Program-made: the position numbers and the translations under genes
Source: Methanolobus vulcani
GTDB taxonomy: Archaea; Halobacteriota; Methanosarcinia; Methanosarcinales; Methanosarcinaceae
Assembly (NCBI RefSeq): GCF_006546655.1
Contig: NZ_VIAQ01000015.1
Location: forward strand, 186,001-250,000
Reading direction: 5' to 3'
DNA: 64,000 nt
The notes under the pieces: model-generated
The model's database searches: none
Told to the model about the DNA's origin: nothing
Seen by the model: only the letters and a program-made list of their open reading frames with translations
Part shown: one piece after another, positions 1 through 10,894 of the stretch
Numbering within the stretch: the first letter of the stretch is position 1
How the letters are laid out: each line of letters begins with the position of its first letter

Positions 1-1257
1 ATTGATGAAGCCCTGCGTCGTGGAGGAAGATTTGACCGTGAGATAGAGGTCGGAATCCCGGATTCAGACGGAAGGCTGCAAATCCTCTATGTTCATACAA
101 GGGGGATGCCTCTTGAAAAAGACTTGGAGCTAAAGGAAATAGCCGCAGTAACCCACGGTTTTGTAGGTGCTGACCTATCATCCCTGTGTAAAGAGGCTGC
201 AATGCACGCCCTCAGGAGATTGCTCCCTGAACTTAAGATTGATGACGTTGAAGACGAAATTCCGCCGGAGTTCATGGAAAAGCTGGAAGTCACCAGAAAG
301 GACTTCGATGAAGCTCTGAAAAATATCGAGCCATCGGCCATGCGTGAGGTTTTCGTGGAAGTCCCTCATGTGAAATGGGATGACATCGGCGGCCTTGATG
401 GAGCAAAACAGGAACTTGCAGAAGCAGTAGAATGGCCTCTGAAATATCCTGCCCTCTTTGAAACCGTGAACACAAAACCACCAAGGGGAATCATGCTCTT
501 TGGTCCTCCGGGAACCGGAAAGACCATGCTCGCAAAAGCTGTTGCAACAGAAAGTGAGGCAAACTTCATCAGTATCAAAGGACCGGAACTCCTCAGCCGC
601 TACGTTGGAGAATCCGAACGTGCAGTGCGTGAAACTTTCCGCAAGGCAAGGCAGGCTGCACCAACAATAGTATTCTTCGATGAGATTGATTCAATGGCAT
701 CAGAACGTGGTTCAAGTACCGATGCACATGCAACCGAACGTGTTGTAAGCCAGATTCTCACAGAGATAGATGGTGTTGAGGAACTCAAGGACGTAGTGAT
801 AATCGCAGCCACTAACCGTCCTGATATTGTAGATCCTGCGCTTCTGCGCCCAGGAAGATTCGACCGCCTGATATACGTCCGTCCTCCTGACAAACAGAGC
901 CGCGAAAAGATATTCAATATCCACCTTGCCGATAAGCCGCTTGCAAAAGACGTGGACGTGGAAGAGCTTGCAGAAATTACAGAAGGTTACGTTGGTGCTG
1001 ACCTCGAGTCCATCTGTCGTGAAGCTTCAATGCTGGCTCTGCGTGAAGTAATCACTCCGGGTCTCAGTCAGGAAGAAGCTCTGAAAAAAGCAGAAGGTAT
1101 CAAGATTACATATGATCATTTTCTCAAAGCCAAAAGTCGTGTGAAGCCAACAACATCTCGCAGCGCCATGACATTCTACGAGCAGGCTGCTGAATCATTT
1201 GCCAGGTATGCTGCAAACGAGGAAGAAAAGGATATTGATGAAAGGGCGTATCAGTAA
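1..1257 (+). CDS. Cdc48/VAT-type AAA ATPase, C-terminal part (5' partial)
   Basis: The reading frame is open from base 1, so the gene begins upstream of the window. Members of this family are hexameric unfoldases with two AAA domains that feed proteins to the proteasome. The window starts in the second region of homology of domain D1 (RRGGRFDR). D2 is complete: Walker A GPPGTGKT at 502-525, Walker B VFFDEID near 670-690, and arginine-finger segment LLRPGRFDR near 840-865. The C-terminus is acidic and polar, as is usual for archaeal Cdc48. A T-rich minus-strand gene end follows 70 bases downstream, so this gene converges with the chemoreceptor gene. The family assignment is firm; the N-terminal substrate domain cannot be seen. 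Confidence 0.95.
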   Translation: MDEALRRGGRFDREIEVGIPDSDGRLQILYVHTRGMPLEKDLELKEIAAVTHGFVGADLSSLCKEAAMHALRRLLPELKIDDVEDEIPPEFMEKLEVTRKDFDEALKNIEPSAMREVFVEVPHVKWDDIGGLDGAKQELAEAVEWPLKYPALFETVNTKPPRGIMLFGPPGTGKTMLAKAVATESEANFISIKGPELLSRYVGESERAVRETFRKARQAAPTIVFFDEIDSMASERGSSTDAHATERVVSQILTEIDGVEELKDVVIIAATNRPDIVDPALLRPGRFDRLIYVRPPDKQSREKIFNIHLADKPLAKDVDVEELAEITEGYVGADLESICREASMLALREVITPGLSQEEALKKAEGIKITYDHFLKAKSRVKPTTSRSAMTFYEQAAESFARYAANEEEKDIDERAYQ

Positions 1258-1326
1258 GGAATCAACAAGAAAAGAAGTCAAATATATTAATTAAATTAAA
1301 AAAAATCAAAAAACAAAAAGGGACAA

Positions 1327-3471
1327 TCAGAGTCCCTTCTTATTTTCTTCTAGTTTTGGTGCATCTTCATGCATCACATTTTCCTCGCTGGCAAGAACAA
1401 ACTTGCTGACCATTTCCTGCATTGAAACAGCCATGCCTGCAAGTTCCTGGGAACTCTGTGCCAGTTCGTGCATGGAAGCGTTCTGCTGTTCCACGGATGC
1501 GGAAGTCTGCTCGGTTCCGGCTGCTGTCTCTTGGGATATAGATGTAACATCCTCGATAGAAGCAGTGATCTCCTCAATGCTGGCAGACTGCTCCTGTGCA
1601 GCAGCAGCAATGTTCTGGACCATTTCAGAAACCTTGATGGAACCATCAACGATTTCCCTCATGGCAGTGACAGTTTCATTAAGTGCAGCCACGCCTTCAT
1701 GTACAGTAGTGTTTCCTCTCTCAACTGAATCAACCACTACGTTAGTCTCAACCTGAATCTCATTGATCAGATCGGATATCTGGCTTGCCGCTTTTCCTGA
1801 TTCCTCTGCAAGCTTACGAACTTCGTCAGCCACAACAGCAAAGCCTCTTCCGTGCTCTCCTGCACGTGCGGCTTCAATTGCAGCATTAAGAGCAAGCAGG
1901 TTTGTCTGGTCTGCAATATTGGTTATGAGAATGACAATCTCACCTATCATCTTGGATTTTGATTCAAGTTCCTTGATAGCATCAAAAGATTCTATGGAAC
2001 TTTTCTGGATATCTTCCATCTGTTTTACCAGTTCCTCAGATCTGTCACCAACACCCTTTGTCTTTTCACTTGATTCCATAGCGATCTCGGCAGATACCTG
2101 TGCATTTGTAGCAATGTCCTGAACACTAAGTGACATATCACTCATTGCACGGGCAATATCATCAGCCTTTGCAGACTGTTCATTTGCTCCAAAAGCAATT
2201 TCCCCTACAGTTTTTGAAACATCCTCCGATGTTGCAGTAACTTCTTCAATTGCAGCAGACATCTGTTCGGATGTACTTGCAATAACATTCGAGTTCCTGC
2301 TGATGTCAGTGATAATGCCAGTCATCGTTTGCATGATCTCATTGAGTCCACGTGGGATTGCCTCAAAGTCAATACCAACATCAGTCTCTGCCTTTCTGTT
2401 AAGCTTTCCTTCAAGTGCATCGGTTGATATCTTTTCGAAATCATCAACTATGTTCTCTATAGGTTTTGTGATAGAACGTGCTATAAGATATGCAATTCCT
2501 GCCATTGCAATAATTGCAATAATAGAGACAATAATCAGTTGATTCCTGAGTTCCATTGCACCTGCAAACATTTCTTCTTCAGGTACTGTGAGAACAAATG
2601 CAAAATCAGCAGTTTCAACCGGGCTGTATATCATTACAACATCTTTTCCTGTTGTAGGGTCAGTAACCTCAATATGGCCGCCAATTCCGTTTTCAATGTC
2701 CTCTGCCATTTTATCGATTTCAGGATTATTGAGGTCTGCAAGAGTTGTGGTGCCTATCCAGTCTTTCTCAGTTGGATGTGACATAAACAAGCCTGTGTTA
2801 CTGACCATGAATGCATAGCCTGTATCAAAGATGCTGACCTTTGAAACTTCATCATCTATATAATTAAGAGAAACGTCAACACCGGCAATTCCTGCGAAAT
2901 CTCCATCTTTAATTATCGGAGAAAGGTAGCTTATCATCATAACCCCGTCATACATGAAAGGTTCAAGTATAACATCCTGTTTCAGGGTTTTAGGAAGCTG
3001 GTAGTATTCATCTGTATCATAACCGGCAAGCGGATCAAGAGCAACAGAACCACCGATTCTGCTCCAGTAAGGAACAAATCTTCCTGTAGAGTCATGTCCC
3101 TGATCATTTACATAGTCTGAATCTTTTCCGTCAAATGCATTGGGTTCATATGCAACATACGTACCCAGAAGTCCCGGATTTTCTTCGAGCAGCTTCTCAA
3201 GGATGGAGTTTACTTCATCCCTGTTGCCCGTATCATAGTTTTCCATGGTTGTAGCCATGGTTTGAGCCAGCATATGATTTGATTTCATATCACTATCATA
3301 GTAATATGCATAACTTCCGGCAACGCTTTCAGCTTCAGAGAAAGCCATGGTTATTTCCTGTTCTGTGACCTTTTCAACAGTCACATAGGTGCTAATAGTC
3401 ATCAATATGATGACACTGGTAACGATGTATAAGAGAAGTTTATTTCTTATATTCATTTTTTGAAAATTCAT
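1327..3471 (-). CDS. Methyl-accepting chemotaxis protein with dCache sensor
   Basis: This is a transmembrane chemoreceptor that signals to CheA/CheW. From the start chosen here (714 aa) it has a first membrane segment at about residues 10-30, an extracellular double-Cache domain to about 310, a second membrane segment at about 316-336, HAMP, and a long MCP coiled-coil domain. The conserved hairpin tip includes [23 protein letters not shown]. An upstream ATG at 3516 is possible, but the ATG at 3471 follows AAAGGAATAAGT, a good ribosome-binding site, and gives [11 protein letters not shown], which resembles the start of the kinase at 9086. The ligand is unknown; Cache receptors in methanogens usually bind small organic solutes. 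It is divergent from a second receptor at 3971. Confidence 0.93.
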   Translation of the reverse strand: MNFQKMNIRNKLLLYIVTSVIILMTISTYVTVEKVTEQEITMAFSEAESVAGSYAYYYDSDMKSNHMLAQTMATTMENYDTGNRDEVNSILEKLLEENPGLLGTYVAYEPNAFDGKDSDYVNDQGHDSTGRFVPYWSRIGGSVALDPLAGYDTDEYYQLPKTLKQDVILEPFMYDGVMMISYLSPIIKDGDFAGIAGVDVSLNYIDDEVSKVSIFDTGYAFMVSNTGLFMSHPTEKDWIGTTTLADLNNPEIDKMAEDIENGIGGHIEVTDPTTGKDVVMIYSPVETADFAFVLTVPEEEMFAGAMELRNQLIIVSIIAIIAMAGIAYLIARSITKPIENIVDDFEKISTDALEGKLNRKAETDVGIDFEAIPRGLNEIMQTMTGIITDISRNSNVIASTSEQMSAAIEEVTATSEDVSKTVGEIAFGANEQSAKADDIARAMSDMSLSVQDIATNAQVSAEIAMESSEKTKGVGDRSEELVKQMEDIQKSSIESFDAIKELESKSKMIGEIVILITNIADQTNLLALNAAIEAARAGEHGRGFAVVADEVRKLAEESGKAASQISDLINEIQVETNVVVDSVERGNTTVHEGVAALNETVTAMREIVDGSIKVSEMVQNIAAAAQEQSASIEEITASIEDVTSISQETAAGTEQTSASVEQQNASMHELAQSSQELAGMAVSMQEMVSKFVLASEENVMHEDAPKLEENKKGL

Positions 3472-3970
3472 ACTTATTCCTTTATTTTCTTTTTTTGAAC
3501 AGTGCAACACCGTCACACAATATATAATTAGTAAATTTAATATATATAATTTTTACGATATTTCTAATGTACATTATGTCGCCGCTGGGTTGTTTCCTAA
3601 ATGAATTATAAATGTTATTAAAAACAAAATATATATACACCTCCAATTTATTTCCTGATTTGAGTTTGAATTTGTTTTCATTTTTTGTAGTTTCAGGCAT
3701 TTAATATCCGCATAACTGCTCCTTTTTTGCACAGTTGTGCCACCCTCTCACCCCTTTCTATCATCATAAATCATTATTATTTGCATTGCGATTCAGTTAA
3801 TATGACAATGTATATATAATTTAAAATATATGTATTACTTATATACAATTAATTGCTGTTTGCTCATTATTTGAACATGAAATTTGGCTAATTAACAAGT
3901 GAAAGAGTTCCTTCATACACGAGCGAACGCACAATTGAAAATATTAATAAATTTTAGGGAGTTTTAATAT
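3472..3970. other. Intergenic region between divergent chemoreceptor genes
   Basis: About 500 bases, very AT-rich, with several TATA-like stretches (for example near 3535-3555 and 3805-3845) that could serve the two divergent chemoreceptor genes. Two loosely similar segments, around 3498-3520 and 3730-3755, share CAGT...CACC...TCAC but no clear palindrome. The only long open frames here are AT-rich and lack a ribosome-binding site. I see no RNA gene. Confidence 0.5.
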
Positions 3971-6022
3971 ATGCTGGATGATTTTAAAACAAAGTTGGAA
4001 GAAATGAAACTAAAACATATCCTTGCAGGTTCATTTGCAATCTTGCTATTGCTCACTGTTTTTGTTGGTTACATTGGCTATAGTGGAATGCAGGGTGTTG
4101 ATGACAGGGTTGTCAAAGCAGATGACATGAACCGTCTGGTCAAATACATGAAAGACGCTCGTTTTTCAGAAGCAACATATCAGTTGACTTTTGATTCAGA
4201 GTATGCCGATGAAGTAGATCAACACGTTGCTGAGATAGTGGCGCAGACTGAATCATCTAAAGAATTATTTACTGATCCTGTAAACGATCAGCAAATGGAT
4301 GATGTAAAAGTGGCTGCTTTGAACTATCAGGCAGCTTTTAACAACTATGTAGAACTCGAAGAACAGAAGGAAGACGCAGAACAGGCTCTTGTTGCCCAGG
4401 GATTAGTCCTTGGAGGCCTTATGAATGATCTAATGGAAAGTCAGAATGAAGACTATATCCAGGCACTTGAGCAGAATGCAGGAACTGTAGTTCTTGAAGA
4501 GGAATTCGAAAATATAGAACTCATTAATGAAATGAATCAATTGAACCTTGAGTCCCGTGGTGAAAGGTTGCGTTTCATGTTACATGTTGACCAGCAATAT
4601 GCAAACAATGTCAATGACATTATGGACGAGATCATAGCAAACGCAGAAACTCTTGACTCAATATTCCAGACTCAGGAAGATAAGGAAGCTGTAGAGGCAA
4701 TAATTGCAGCAGCAACAACCTACAAAGCTGATTTTAATGCTTATGTATCATATTCAGAACAGCAGGTAGAAGCAAGCGAAGCCATGCATGAAGCAGCGCT
4801 TGAGGTAGAATCCATCACAGGGGGAGCCCGTGCAGACCAGAAGGCCAAGATGGAAGATGAAATAACAAGTTCAACCGTGATTATGGTAGTATCTATCCTT
4901 GTTGCTTTGATTCTTGGAATTATCATGGCTGCTTTCCTTATTAAGATGATAACAAGGTCAGTTAATGTTGTGGTAGATGCAGCTAACAGGGTTGCAGACG
5001 GTGATCTTACCCTTGAGCTTCAGGACGCTGCTGACAACGAGCTGGGACAGCTTTCCAATGCTATTAAGAAAATGGTTGGAAACCTGACAAGTCTCCTGGG
5101 TGATGTACAGATGGGTGCTTCAAAAGTAGCTTCCACAGCAGAAGAGATATCCGCATCTTCTGAAGAAGTCACTGCAACTTCATCCCAGATATCTGAAACC
5201 GTAAACGAGATATCAAACGGTGCACAGATCCAGTCTGCAAAGGCAATGGATGTTTCCACTGCAATGAATGATATGTCAATAAGCGTTCAGGACATTGCTG
5301 CCAATGCCCAGAATGCAGCTCAGAATGCAGGCATGGCAAGTGAAACAATCCGCGAAATAGGTAACGAATCCGAAAAACTTCTGGTACAGATGGATGAGAT
5401 CCAGAATGCTGTATCAGCTTCTGCAAATGTAATCCGCAATCTTGACGGCAAGTCAAAACAGATTGGAGAAATCGTTAACCTGATTACTTCCATTGCTGAC
5501 CAGACAAACCTTCTTGCACTCAATGCAGCAATTGAGGCAGCACGTGCAGGTGAGCATGGAAAGGGATTTGCAGTTGTCGCAGATGAGGTTAGAAAACTTG
5601 CAGAAGATTCTAGCAGTGCAGCTCAGGAAATTGCACTGCTTATTCAGGAGATCCAGAATGGAAGTCATGAAGCTGCAGATGCAATGGACAAGGGTACTGA
5701 CAAGGTATCTGTTGGTGCACAGGCTCTGAAAGATACTGTGGAAGCTGTAAGGTCAATTGTTGCAGGAAGTGAGGAAATTGCCAGGATGGCACAGGAAATC
5801 GCAGCCGCTGCTGAAGAACAGGCAGCCAGCATTGAGGAAGTAACAGCATCTGTGGAAGAAGTGTCTTCAGTTTCCGAGCAGTCTGCAGCCGGTACCGAAC
5901 AGGCATCAGCATCCGTGCAGGAACAAACAGCCTCCATGCAGGAACTATCAGCATCTGCACAGCAGCTTGCAGAACTGGCACAGATTCTGACCCAGGGAGC
6001 AGCAAAATTCAGGCTTAATTAA
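3971..6022 (+). CDS. Methyl-accepting chemotaxis protein with helical (HBM-like) sensor
   Basis: This is a membrane chemoreceptor of 683 aa. It has a membrane segment at about 17-37, an all-helical extracellular region at about 40-290 rich in Glu, Gln and Ala with two similar halves (resembling the helical bimodular HBM sensor), a second membrane segment at about 299-321, HAMP, and the MCP signalling domain. The hairpin tip includes [25 protein letters not shown], nearly identical to the tip of the receptor at 1327-3471, so both probably couple to the same CheA/CheW. The ATG is preceded by TTAGGGAG. Unlike its neighbour the sensor is not Cache, so the two probably detect different signals. 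No other che genes lie in the window. Confidence 0.92.
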   Translation: MLDDFKTKLEEMKLKHILAGSFAILLLLTVFVGYIGYSGMQGVDDRVVKADDMNRLVKYMKDARFSEATYQLTFDSEYADEVDQHVAEIVAQTESSKELFTDPVNDQQMDDVKVAALNYQAAFNNYVELEEQKEDAEQALVAQGLVLGGLMNDLMESQNEDYIQALEQNAGTVVLEEEFENIELINEMNQLNLESRGERLRFMLHVDQQYANNVNDIMDEIIANAETLDSIFQTQEDKEAVEAIIAAATTYKADFNAYVSYSEQQVEASEAMHEAALEVESITGGARADQKAKMEDEITSSTVIMVVSILVALILGIIMAAFLIKMITRSVNVVVDAANRVADGDLTLELQDAADNELGQLSNAIKKMVGNLTSLLGDVQMGASKVASTAEEISASSEEVTATSSQISETVNEISNGAQIQSAKAMDVSTAMNDMSISVQDIAANAQNAAQNAGMASETIREIGNESEKLLVQMDEIQNAVSASANVIRNLDGKSKQIGEIVNLITSIADQTNLLALNAAIEAARAGEHGKGFAVVADEVRKLAEDSSSAAQEIALLIQEIQNGSHEAADAMDKGTDKVSVGAQALKDTVEAVRSIVAGSEEIARMAQEIAAAAEEQAASIEEVTASVEEVSSVSEQSAAGTEQASASVQEQTASMQELSASAQQLAELAQILTQGAAKFRLN

Positions 6023-6041
6023 GCCTTAAAATAGTATAATC

Positions 6042-6082
6042 AAATGCAGCATTATTTGTCATGCTGCATTTTATTTTTTAAT
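6042..6082. terminator. Hairpin plus T-rich tract between convergent genes
   Basis: A perfect 10-bp stem, AAATGCAGCA (6042-6051) and TGCTGCATTT (6062-6071), with a 10-base loop is followed by TATTTTTTAATTTT. It sits between the convergent receptor (ends 6022) and kinase (ends 6120) genes and could end transcription from either side. Confidence 0.7.
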
Positions 6083-6119
6083 TTTCAGAGTGATTAACGA
6101 TTTTTAAAATTAGAATCTT

Positions 6120-9086
6120 TTATTTCTTGAGACTCTTTATTTGGAAGATTAATTTTTCCCTGTTGAAATCACCTTTCTGGATAACTCCTGCTATGTTCTT
6201 GTTCAGTATTTCCAGATCCTCTTTCTCAAGGTATTTTGCCGTACAGACTATAATGGGTATATCATGGCTTTCTTCATTACTCTTCAACGTCTTGATTACA
6301 TCAAAACCAGTGACATTTGGCATCATCAGGTCTAGTAGTATGGCATCAGGATGCTCTCTCTGTGTAATATCAATAGCTTCCTGTCCTCCAAAAGCCGGAG
6401 TAACTTCAAAGTTAGTACCTTCAAGCATCTCTTCTATCATTTCAACGGCAATTTTCTCATCGTCCACAACAAGCAGATGGAATGGAGAGTCTTTTCTGTC
6501 TTTTCGTATCCTTTCCAGTGTAGCGATAAGTGTTTTCTTATCAATAGGCTTAATGAAATGTTCCTCTGCCCCCAGTGCAGTTCCAATTTCTCTTTCATCA
6601 AGCATAGTGGTGATAATAACAGGAATATCCTTTGTTTTCCCATTGTTCTTCAGTTTGTTCAGTACTTCCCACCCATCCATTCCAGGCATCATTATGTCAA
6701 GAGTGATGGCAATAGGCTGCATCTTCTCTGCAAGCTCAAGTGCTTCCTGCCCACGGGATGTGGACACTACCCGGTAGCCTGAGGATTTCAGAGTCTCTTC
6801 CAGAAGTTCTCTGGAAGAATCCTCATCTTCAACAACCAGTATGAGTTCCTCATCTCCTTCACTGTTTTCAGGGTTCACGTATGCGGTATCTGCTGAAGTT
6901 TCGTCATTATCGATTTCCACAGTATTTTTTACTGTATCATTATCTTTATTTTCTTTTTCTCTTGGATCTTCTTTAATAGCAAGATCAAATATGAATTTAG
7001 TACCTTTTCCAGGTTCACTTTCAACTTCCAGAGTACCATTATGAAGCTCAACGAATTTCTTTACAAGGGTAAGGCCAAGGCCGCTTCCCTCGTACTGCCT
7101 GTTTTCAGCTGAATCCAGTTGAGTAAAAGGAGTGAATAGTTTCTTCATGTCCTCGCTGGAAATTCCAATGCCGGAGTCCTGCACAGAGAACCTTACCATG
7201 TTCCCTGCATTTTCTACCTTCACGTCTATTGTTCCGCCTTTCGGTGTGAATTTGACTGCATTGCTCAGGAGGTTATAAAGTATCTGTTTCAGTTTTGTCT
7301 TGTCAGCATAGACCTTTCCGATAGTCTCTTCTTTTGTATAGGTAATCTCAATATTCTTTTTGCCTGCAAGACTTGACATAAGTTGCCTGACTTCCATAAG
7401 CACATCTTCCACAGGGAAACCTTCAGGATGTAATTCCATCTTTCCGGCTTCTATCTTTGAAAGGTCAAGCACGTTGTTGATCAGAGATAGCAGGTGTTTT
7501 CCGCTCGTGGATATATTTGAAAGATACTTTTCTTGCCTGGGTGATGTTTCTCCCACATTTCCTTCTAACATGAGATCTGAGAATCCAATTATGGAATTAA
7601 GTGGGGTGCGCAGTTCATGGCTCATTGTTGCAAGGAAATCGCTTTTTGCGCGATTTGCTGATTCCGCCATAATTTTTGCATGCATTAAATCTTTCTCAGT
7701 TTCCTTGATCTTACTCAGATCTACGAAACTTTCTATTAAATATGAATTATCACCGATGGATATCGATACAACGGATTTGAGGATTGGTATTCTTTCTCCC
7801 TCTGAATTGATAAGCACACGTTCTGAGCAGTGAACTGTTTCTCCACGGTCATTGATGGGGCATTTTCCATTTTCTGCAGGACAAACAAATTCATGACACA
7901 ACTTGCCTATGATCTCTTCCTTAGGAAGCCCAATTGTTTCTGCGGCAACCGGATTTACGTCAGTGATGTTATGTGTCTTTTCATCAATGATAAGAACACC
8001 ACTAATAATATTGTTAATTATGGATTCCAGTCTTTTCCTGCTTAAAGCTTCAGCCTGCTGGATATTGTTTTCTTTGTTTTCCAGACTCTGAAGCATAAAA
8101 TTGATATTTCCTGCAAGGTCTGCCAGTTCATCATCTCCACTCATCGTAACACGTGAAGACAGTGTTCCTTCCGTGGTAATATCTTTCAGGTTGCTGTTTA
8201 GCGTAGCCAGACGTGACAATACATATTTTTCAAGTGAGAATATCATTACGCTGCTGTAAACAATACCCAGTATCAGAATTGAATATAAAAGGTACTTTTC
8301 AGCAGTCTTTCCTTGCTGGTATATTGTTCTTGTCATTTCAACTTCAAGTTCATAAACTGGATTTCCATTGATGTCATTTAGCAAGTTTGTTCCTATGACA
8401 GAATCCTGATTTAGGTATTCTATATTTGTCGTTTTGTTTTCAAGGGAACTAATATCCCCTGATGAAGCAGGAAGTATGTTGATATGTAATTTTGTAGTTT
8501 CTTCTATCTCGGTTATCAAAGCATCATCAAGGTATCTTGCAATTATGAGGGTACCACCAATATTTTCCCCCCCGTCCGTAATAGGATAGCTTGCTATCAG
8601 CAGTGGACCTTCTGATGTACTGATGATTCCACTTTCATAAGCTGGATTTGAAAGACTGGAGAACAGGTTGTCATTGGATTCAATGGTTTCAATGATATCA
8701 TCAGCAACTTCTGTTTTTTCTTCGGCGAGTATATCTGCGCTTTCAATGTAGTAAAGTTGCTTATCATTGTCGTAGAAAAGCATCATGTTAATTTCAAGGT
8801 TTACAAGGGCACCTGTGACTATATTAAGATCTATGTATTCCTCATTTTCTCCTTTTATAAAGTAATACGTATCTTCCCAATATCCCCAATCAGCCGCTAT
8901 GTTTTCCATTTGATTGATATGAACATCAATAGCTTCTGTTGCTCTGTCCACATTTTTGGCAACTTCTTCTTCTTCAAGTTGCTGAAAGCTATTTCCTATT
9001 ATCTGTCCGGCACTAAGTGTCAAAAGGATCATCAGCAATACGAACGTGAATCCAAAAATAGCAAGAGTTTTATTCCTTATGTTCAT
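6120..9086 (-). CDS. Membrane hybrid sensor histidine kinase (CHASE4-HAMP-PAS-HisKA-HATPase-REC-REC)
   Basis: About 988 aa. Order: membrane segment (about 7-27), extracellular CHASE4-like domain with its typical early 'DWGYWEDTYYF' segment, second membrane segment, HAMP, PAS, HisKA with the phospho-acceptor motif SHELRTP, HATPase with GSGLGLTLVKKF, then two receiver domains with phospho-acceptor segments LDIMMPGMDG and LDLMMPNVTG. The PAS domain carries four cysteines within about 25 residues (CHEFVC, GKCP, HCSE). An earlier TTG start at 9119 is possible, but the ATG at 9086 gives MNIRNK, matching the neighbouring receptor. There is no DNA-binding output, so the receivers probably pass the signal to another protein. 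Confidence 0.92.
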   Translation of the reverse strand: MNIRNKTLAIFGFTFVLLMILLTLSAGQIIGNSFQQLEEEEVAKNVDRATEAIDVHINQMENIAADWGYWEDTYYFIKGENEEYIDLNIVTGALVNLEINMMLFYDNDKQLYYIESADILAEEKTEVADDIIETIESNDNLFSSLSNPAYESGIISTSEGPLLIASYPITDGGENIGGTLIIARYLDDALITEIEETTKLHINILPASSGDISSLENKTTNIEYLNQDSVIGTNLLNDINGNPVYELEVEMTRTIYQQGKTAEKYLLYSILILGIVYSSVMIFSLEKYVLSRLATLNSNLKDITTEGTLSSRVTMSGDDELADLAGNINFMLQSLENKENNIQQAEALSRKRLESIINNIISGVLIIDEKTHNITDVNPVAAETIGLPKEEIIGKLCHEFVCPAENGKCPINDRGETVHCSERVLINSEGERIPILKSVVSISIGDNSYLIESFVDLSKIKETEKDLMHAKIMAESANRAKSDFLATMSHELRTPLNSIIGFSDLMLEGNVGETSPRQEKYLSNISTSGKHLLSLINNVLDLSKIEAGKMELHPEGFPVEDVLMEVRQLMSSLAGKKNIEITYTKEETIGKVYADKTKLKQILYNLLSNAVKFTPKGGTIDVKVENAGNMVRFSVQDSGIGISSEDMKKLFTPFTQLDSAENRQYEGSGLGLTLVKKFVELHNGTLEVESEPGKGTKFIFDLAIKEDPREKENKDNDTVKNTVEIDNDETSADTAYVNPENSEGDEELILVVEDEDSSRELLEETLKSSGYRVVSTSRGQEALELAEKMQPIAITLDIMMPGMDGWEVLNKLKNNGKTKDIPVIITTMLDEREIGTALGAEEHFIKPIDKKTLIATLERIRKDRKDSPFHLLVVDDEKIAVEMIEEMLEGTNFEVTPAFGGQEAIDITQREHPDAILLDLMMPNVTGFDVIKTLKSNEESHDIPIIVCTAKYLEKEDLEILNKNIAGVIQKGDFNREKLIFQIKSLKK

Positions 9087-9242
9087 CCTTTTTCCCAATT
9101 CAAATGATATTGTTCTCAATCATAGTATATTTCTATTTTTATTTATTCTTGTTATGATTAATATAATTAATGAGAACAGGCTCAGTTATTTTGTATCTGT
9201 ACTAAAAACTACCAAAAATACTTTAACCACATCACACCCATT

Positions 9243-9250
9243 TATATATA
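9243..9250 (+). promoter_or_regulatory. TATA box for the HARP gene
   Basis: TTTATATA lies about 47 bases before the ATG at 9290. Transcription would begin near 9270, downstream of an in-frame TTG at 9266, which supports the ATG at 9290 as the start. Confidence 0.55.
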
Positions 9251-9289
9251 GCGTAATCCGGTTGATTGGATACATATGAAGGTAATTCT

Positions 9290-9991
9290 ATGCTAAGACA
9301 GCGTTTTGTTCTTGATACAACTGCATTGACCGATCTCCAGGTAAGAGAAAAGCTGGAACAGGATGGTATGTGTGATGGTATACGGGAGGTTCTGGATCTG
9401 ATAGCCAGTTCCAGATTAAATCTTGATATAAGTTGCTACGTGCCTTTTCCATCTGTTTACAAGGAGCTTCAGGAGTTTGCTCACAATAACGGCTGTGACA
9501 ATGATGTCATAGCAAAGATCGACACGTGGCTTGTAAAAAAGGCACCGGATAGGTATAATGTGCAAATTCCCTCTAAGGTTTTCCATGAATATGTATCCCA
9601 CATGCGGGAACGCATCAATAAAGGAATGGTGATTGCCGAGGAAACAATATGGGATTCTTCTACCGAATGCCTTCTTACGGAGTCAAAAGCAGATAATAAG
9701 AATGACATCGGTCATGATATCGAAAGAAGGGTTATAGGTGGACATATCGGAAAATTCAGGAAAAAATACCGTGCAGCTCTTCGCTATGGTATTCTTGACA
9801 GTGCTCCCGATATTGATGTGCTTATCCTTGCAAAAGAACTGGATGCTGCTGTAGTTGCAAGTGATTTTGGAATCCAGAAATGGGCAGAGGAACTGGGAGT
9901 GAGATTTGTGCCTGCAAGCACTTTCCCTATGATATTGCAGGAATACTTGAAGCATTCAGATGTAGTAAAATCACCTGTACAAAATAAATAA
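9290..9991 (+). CDS. RNA-free RNase P (HARP / UPF0278, formerly 'RNA ligase partner')
   Basis: A 233-aa PIN-domain protein of the family called UPF0278 or RNA ligase partner, now known as HARP (homologues of Aquifex RNase P), which removes tRNA 5' leaders without an RNA subunit. Visible family features are the N-terminal LDTTALTD with the first metal-binding Asp, a helical insertion in the middle, [20 protein letters not shown], and the C-terminal [14 protein letters not shown]. The ATG at 9290 is preceded by GAAGG, and the TATA box at 9243 supports it over a TTG at 9266. It is a single-gene unit; the next gene is convergent. Archaea with HARP normally also have RNA-based RNase P, so the physiological role is uncertain. 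Confidence 0.88.
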   Translation: MLRQRFVLDTTALTDLQVREKLEQDGMCDGIREVLDLIASSRLNLDISCYVPFPSVYKELQEFAHNNGCDNDVIAKIDTWLVKKAPDRYNVQIPSKVFHEYVSHMRERINKGMVIAEETIWDSSTECLLTESKADNKNDIGHDIERRVIGGHIGKFRKKYRAALRYGILDSAPDIDVLILAKELDAAVVASDFGIQKWAEELGVRFVPASTFPMILQEYLKHSDVVKSPVQNK

Positions 9992-10009
9992 ATAAATAAA
10001 TAAATAAAT
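9982..10009. repeat. (AAAT)7 microsatellite overlapping the HARP stop codon
   Basis: Seven perfect AAAT units run through the TAA stop of the HARP gene and into the short gap before the convergent prenyltransferase gene. Repeat-length change would alter at most the last residues of the HARP protein. Confidence 0.9.
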
Positions 10010-10026
10010 CCCGAATCCTTTTATTT

Positions 10027-10887
10027 TTATGCACCTGCAATGAATGAAATAAGTGCAAAGGCCATTGCCATCTTAAACATTTTTGAGGATTTTGCAGGAT
10101 TGTTTTTTCCAAGTATTTCATACACTGCCACTGCAAAGAGTATGTCTGCAACAGCCACCAGTATCAGGTAACGCATAGTCATGAGTGACTGAATATATGG
10201 CAGAGGACTTGCCAGAACAGCAATAAGTCCGATGAGTGATGCCAGATAGGCTGCTTTTTTTGGACCGATGATTATTGGCAGTGTTTGCGCACCATCTTCC
10301 CTGTCACCTTCTATGTCTTCTATATCCTTAACAATCTCACGGGCAATTGTCGCCATGGTTGCAAGCACAAAGAGAACAAAAACACCTTTTATTCCTCCCT
10401 GTTCAAAGAAAACAGCTCCGCCAAAAAGGAATGTTGAACCTGTAAGATAACCTACTGCTATATTTCCAAGAAGCGCTGTGCGCTTGAGAGTGCTGGCATA
10501 ATAAATAAGCAATAAAGAGTTAACAAGTGCAATAGCTCCGCATATCATATTTATTGATGCTGCAATTATGGTTCCTGCTGCAAAGAGTGCAAGTGAGAAA
10601 TACAATGCAGCTTTCAGACTTATTTTACCGGAAGGAATCGGTCTTTCAGGCTTGTTAATCCTGTCTATATCGATGTCAAAATAATCATTAATTGCGTTTC
10701 CTGCACCTGTTACAAGGAACACTACAAGAAACACCTTTAATGAACTTAAAAAAGGAAACGCAATGTTATAAGAATCCGGTGAGATATTGGCTGAAACTAT
10801 ATTATACGCTATGAAAACTCCTACTAGGGCGGCAATAGCTGCCATAAGACAGTTGCCTGAACGCATAAGTTTCAGATATGTCTGCAT
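10027..10887 (-). CDS. Geranylgeranylglycerol-phosphate geranylgeranyltransferase (UbiA family)
   Basis: This is an integral membrane prenyltransferase that adds the second geranylgeranyl chain to make digeranylgeranylglyceryl phosphate, a step in archaeal ether lipid synthesis. It shows the two UbiA aspartate motifs, [21 protein letters not shown] and later [17 protein letters not shown], among about eight hydrophobic segments. The start [12 protein letters not shown] at 10887 matches the family N-terminus better than an ATG at 10950 that would run inside nadA. It begins 7 bases after the nadA stop, so it is probably the last gene of the nadX-nadA transcription unit. Other UbiA enzymes are possible, but length and motifs fit DGGGP synthase. 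Confidence 0.85.
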   Translation of the reverse strand: MQTYLKLMRSGNCLMAAIAALVGVFIAYNIVSANISPDSYNIAFPFLSSLKVFLVVFLVTGAGNAINDYFDIDIDRINKPERPIPSGKISLKAALYFSLALFAAGTIIAASINMICGAIALVNSLLLIYYASTLKRTALLGNIAVGYLTGSTFLFGGAVFFEQGGIKGVFVLFVLATMATIAREIVKDIEDIEGDREDGAQTLPIIIGPKKAAYLASLIGLIAVLASPLPYIQSLMTMRYLILVAVADILFAVAVYEILGKNNPAKSSKMFKMAMAFALISFIAGA

Positions 10888-10894
10888 TTGGAGT

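Noticed and set aside
3482-3700. 72-codon minus-strand ORF in the gap between chemoreceptors
   Set aside because: Overlaps the promoter and start of the receptor gene, asparagine/lysine-rich, and no ribosome-binding site.
9982-10009. AAAT repeat as a CRISPR or transposon end
   Set aside because: It is a simple tetranucleotide microsatellite without spacers or flanking inverted repeats.
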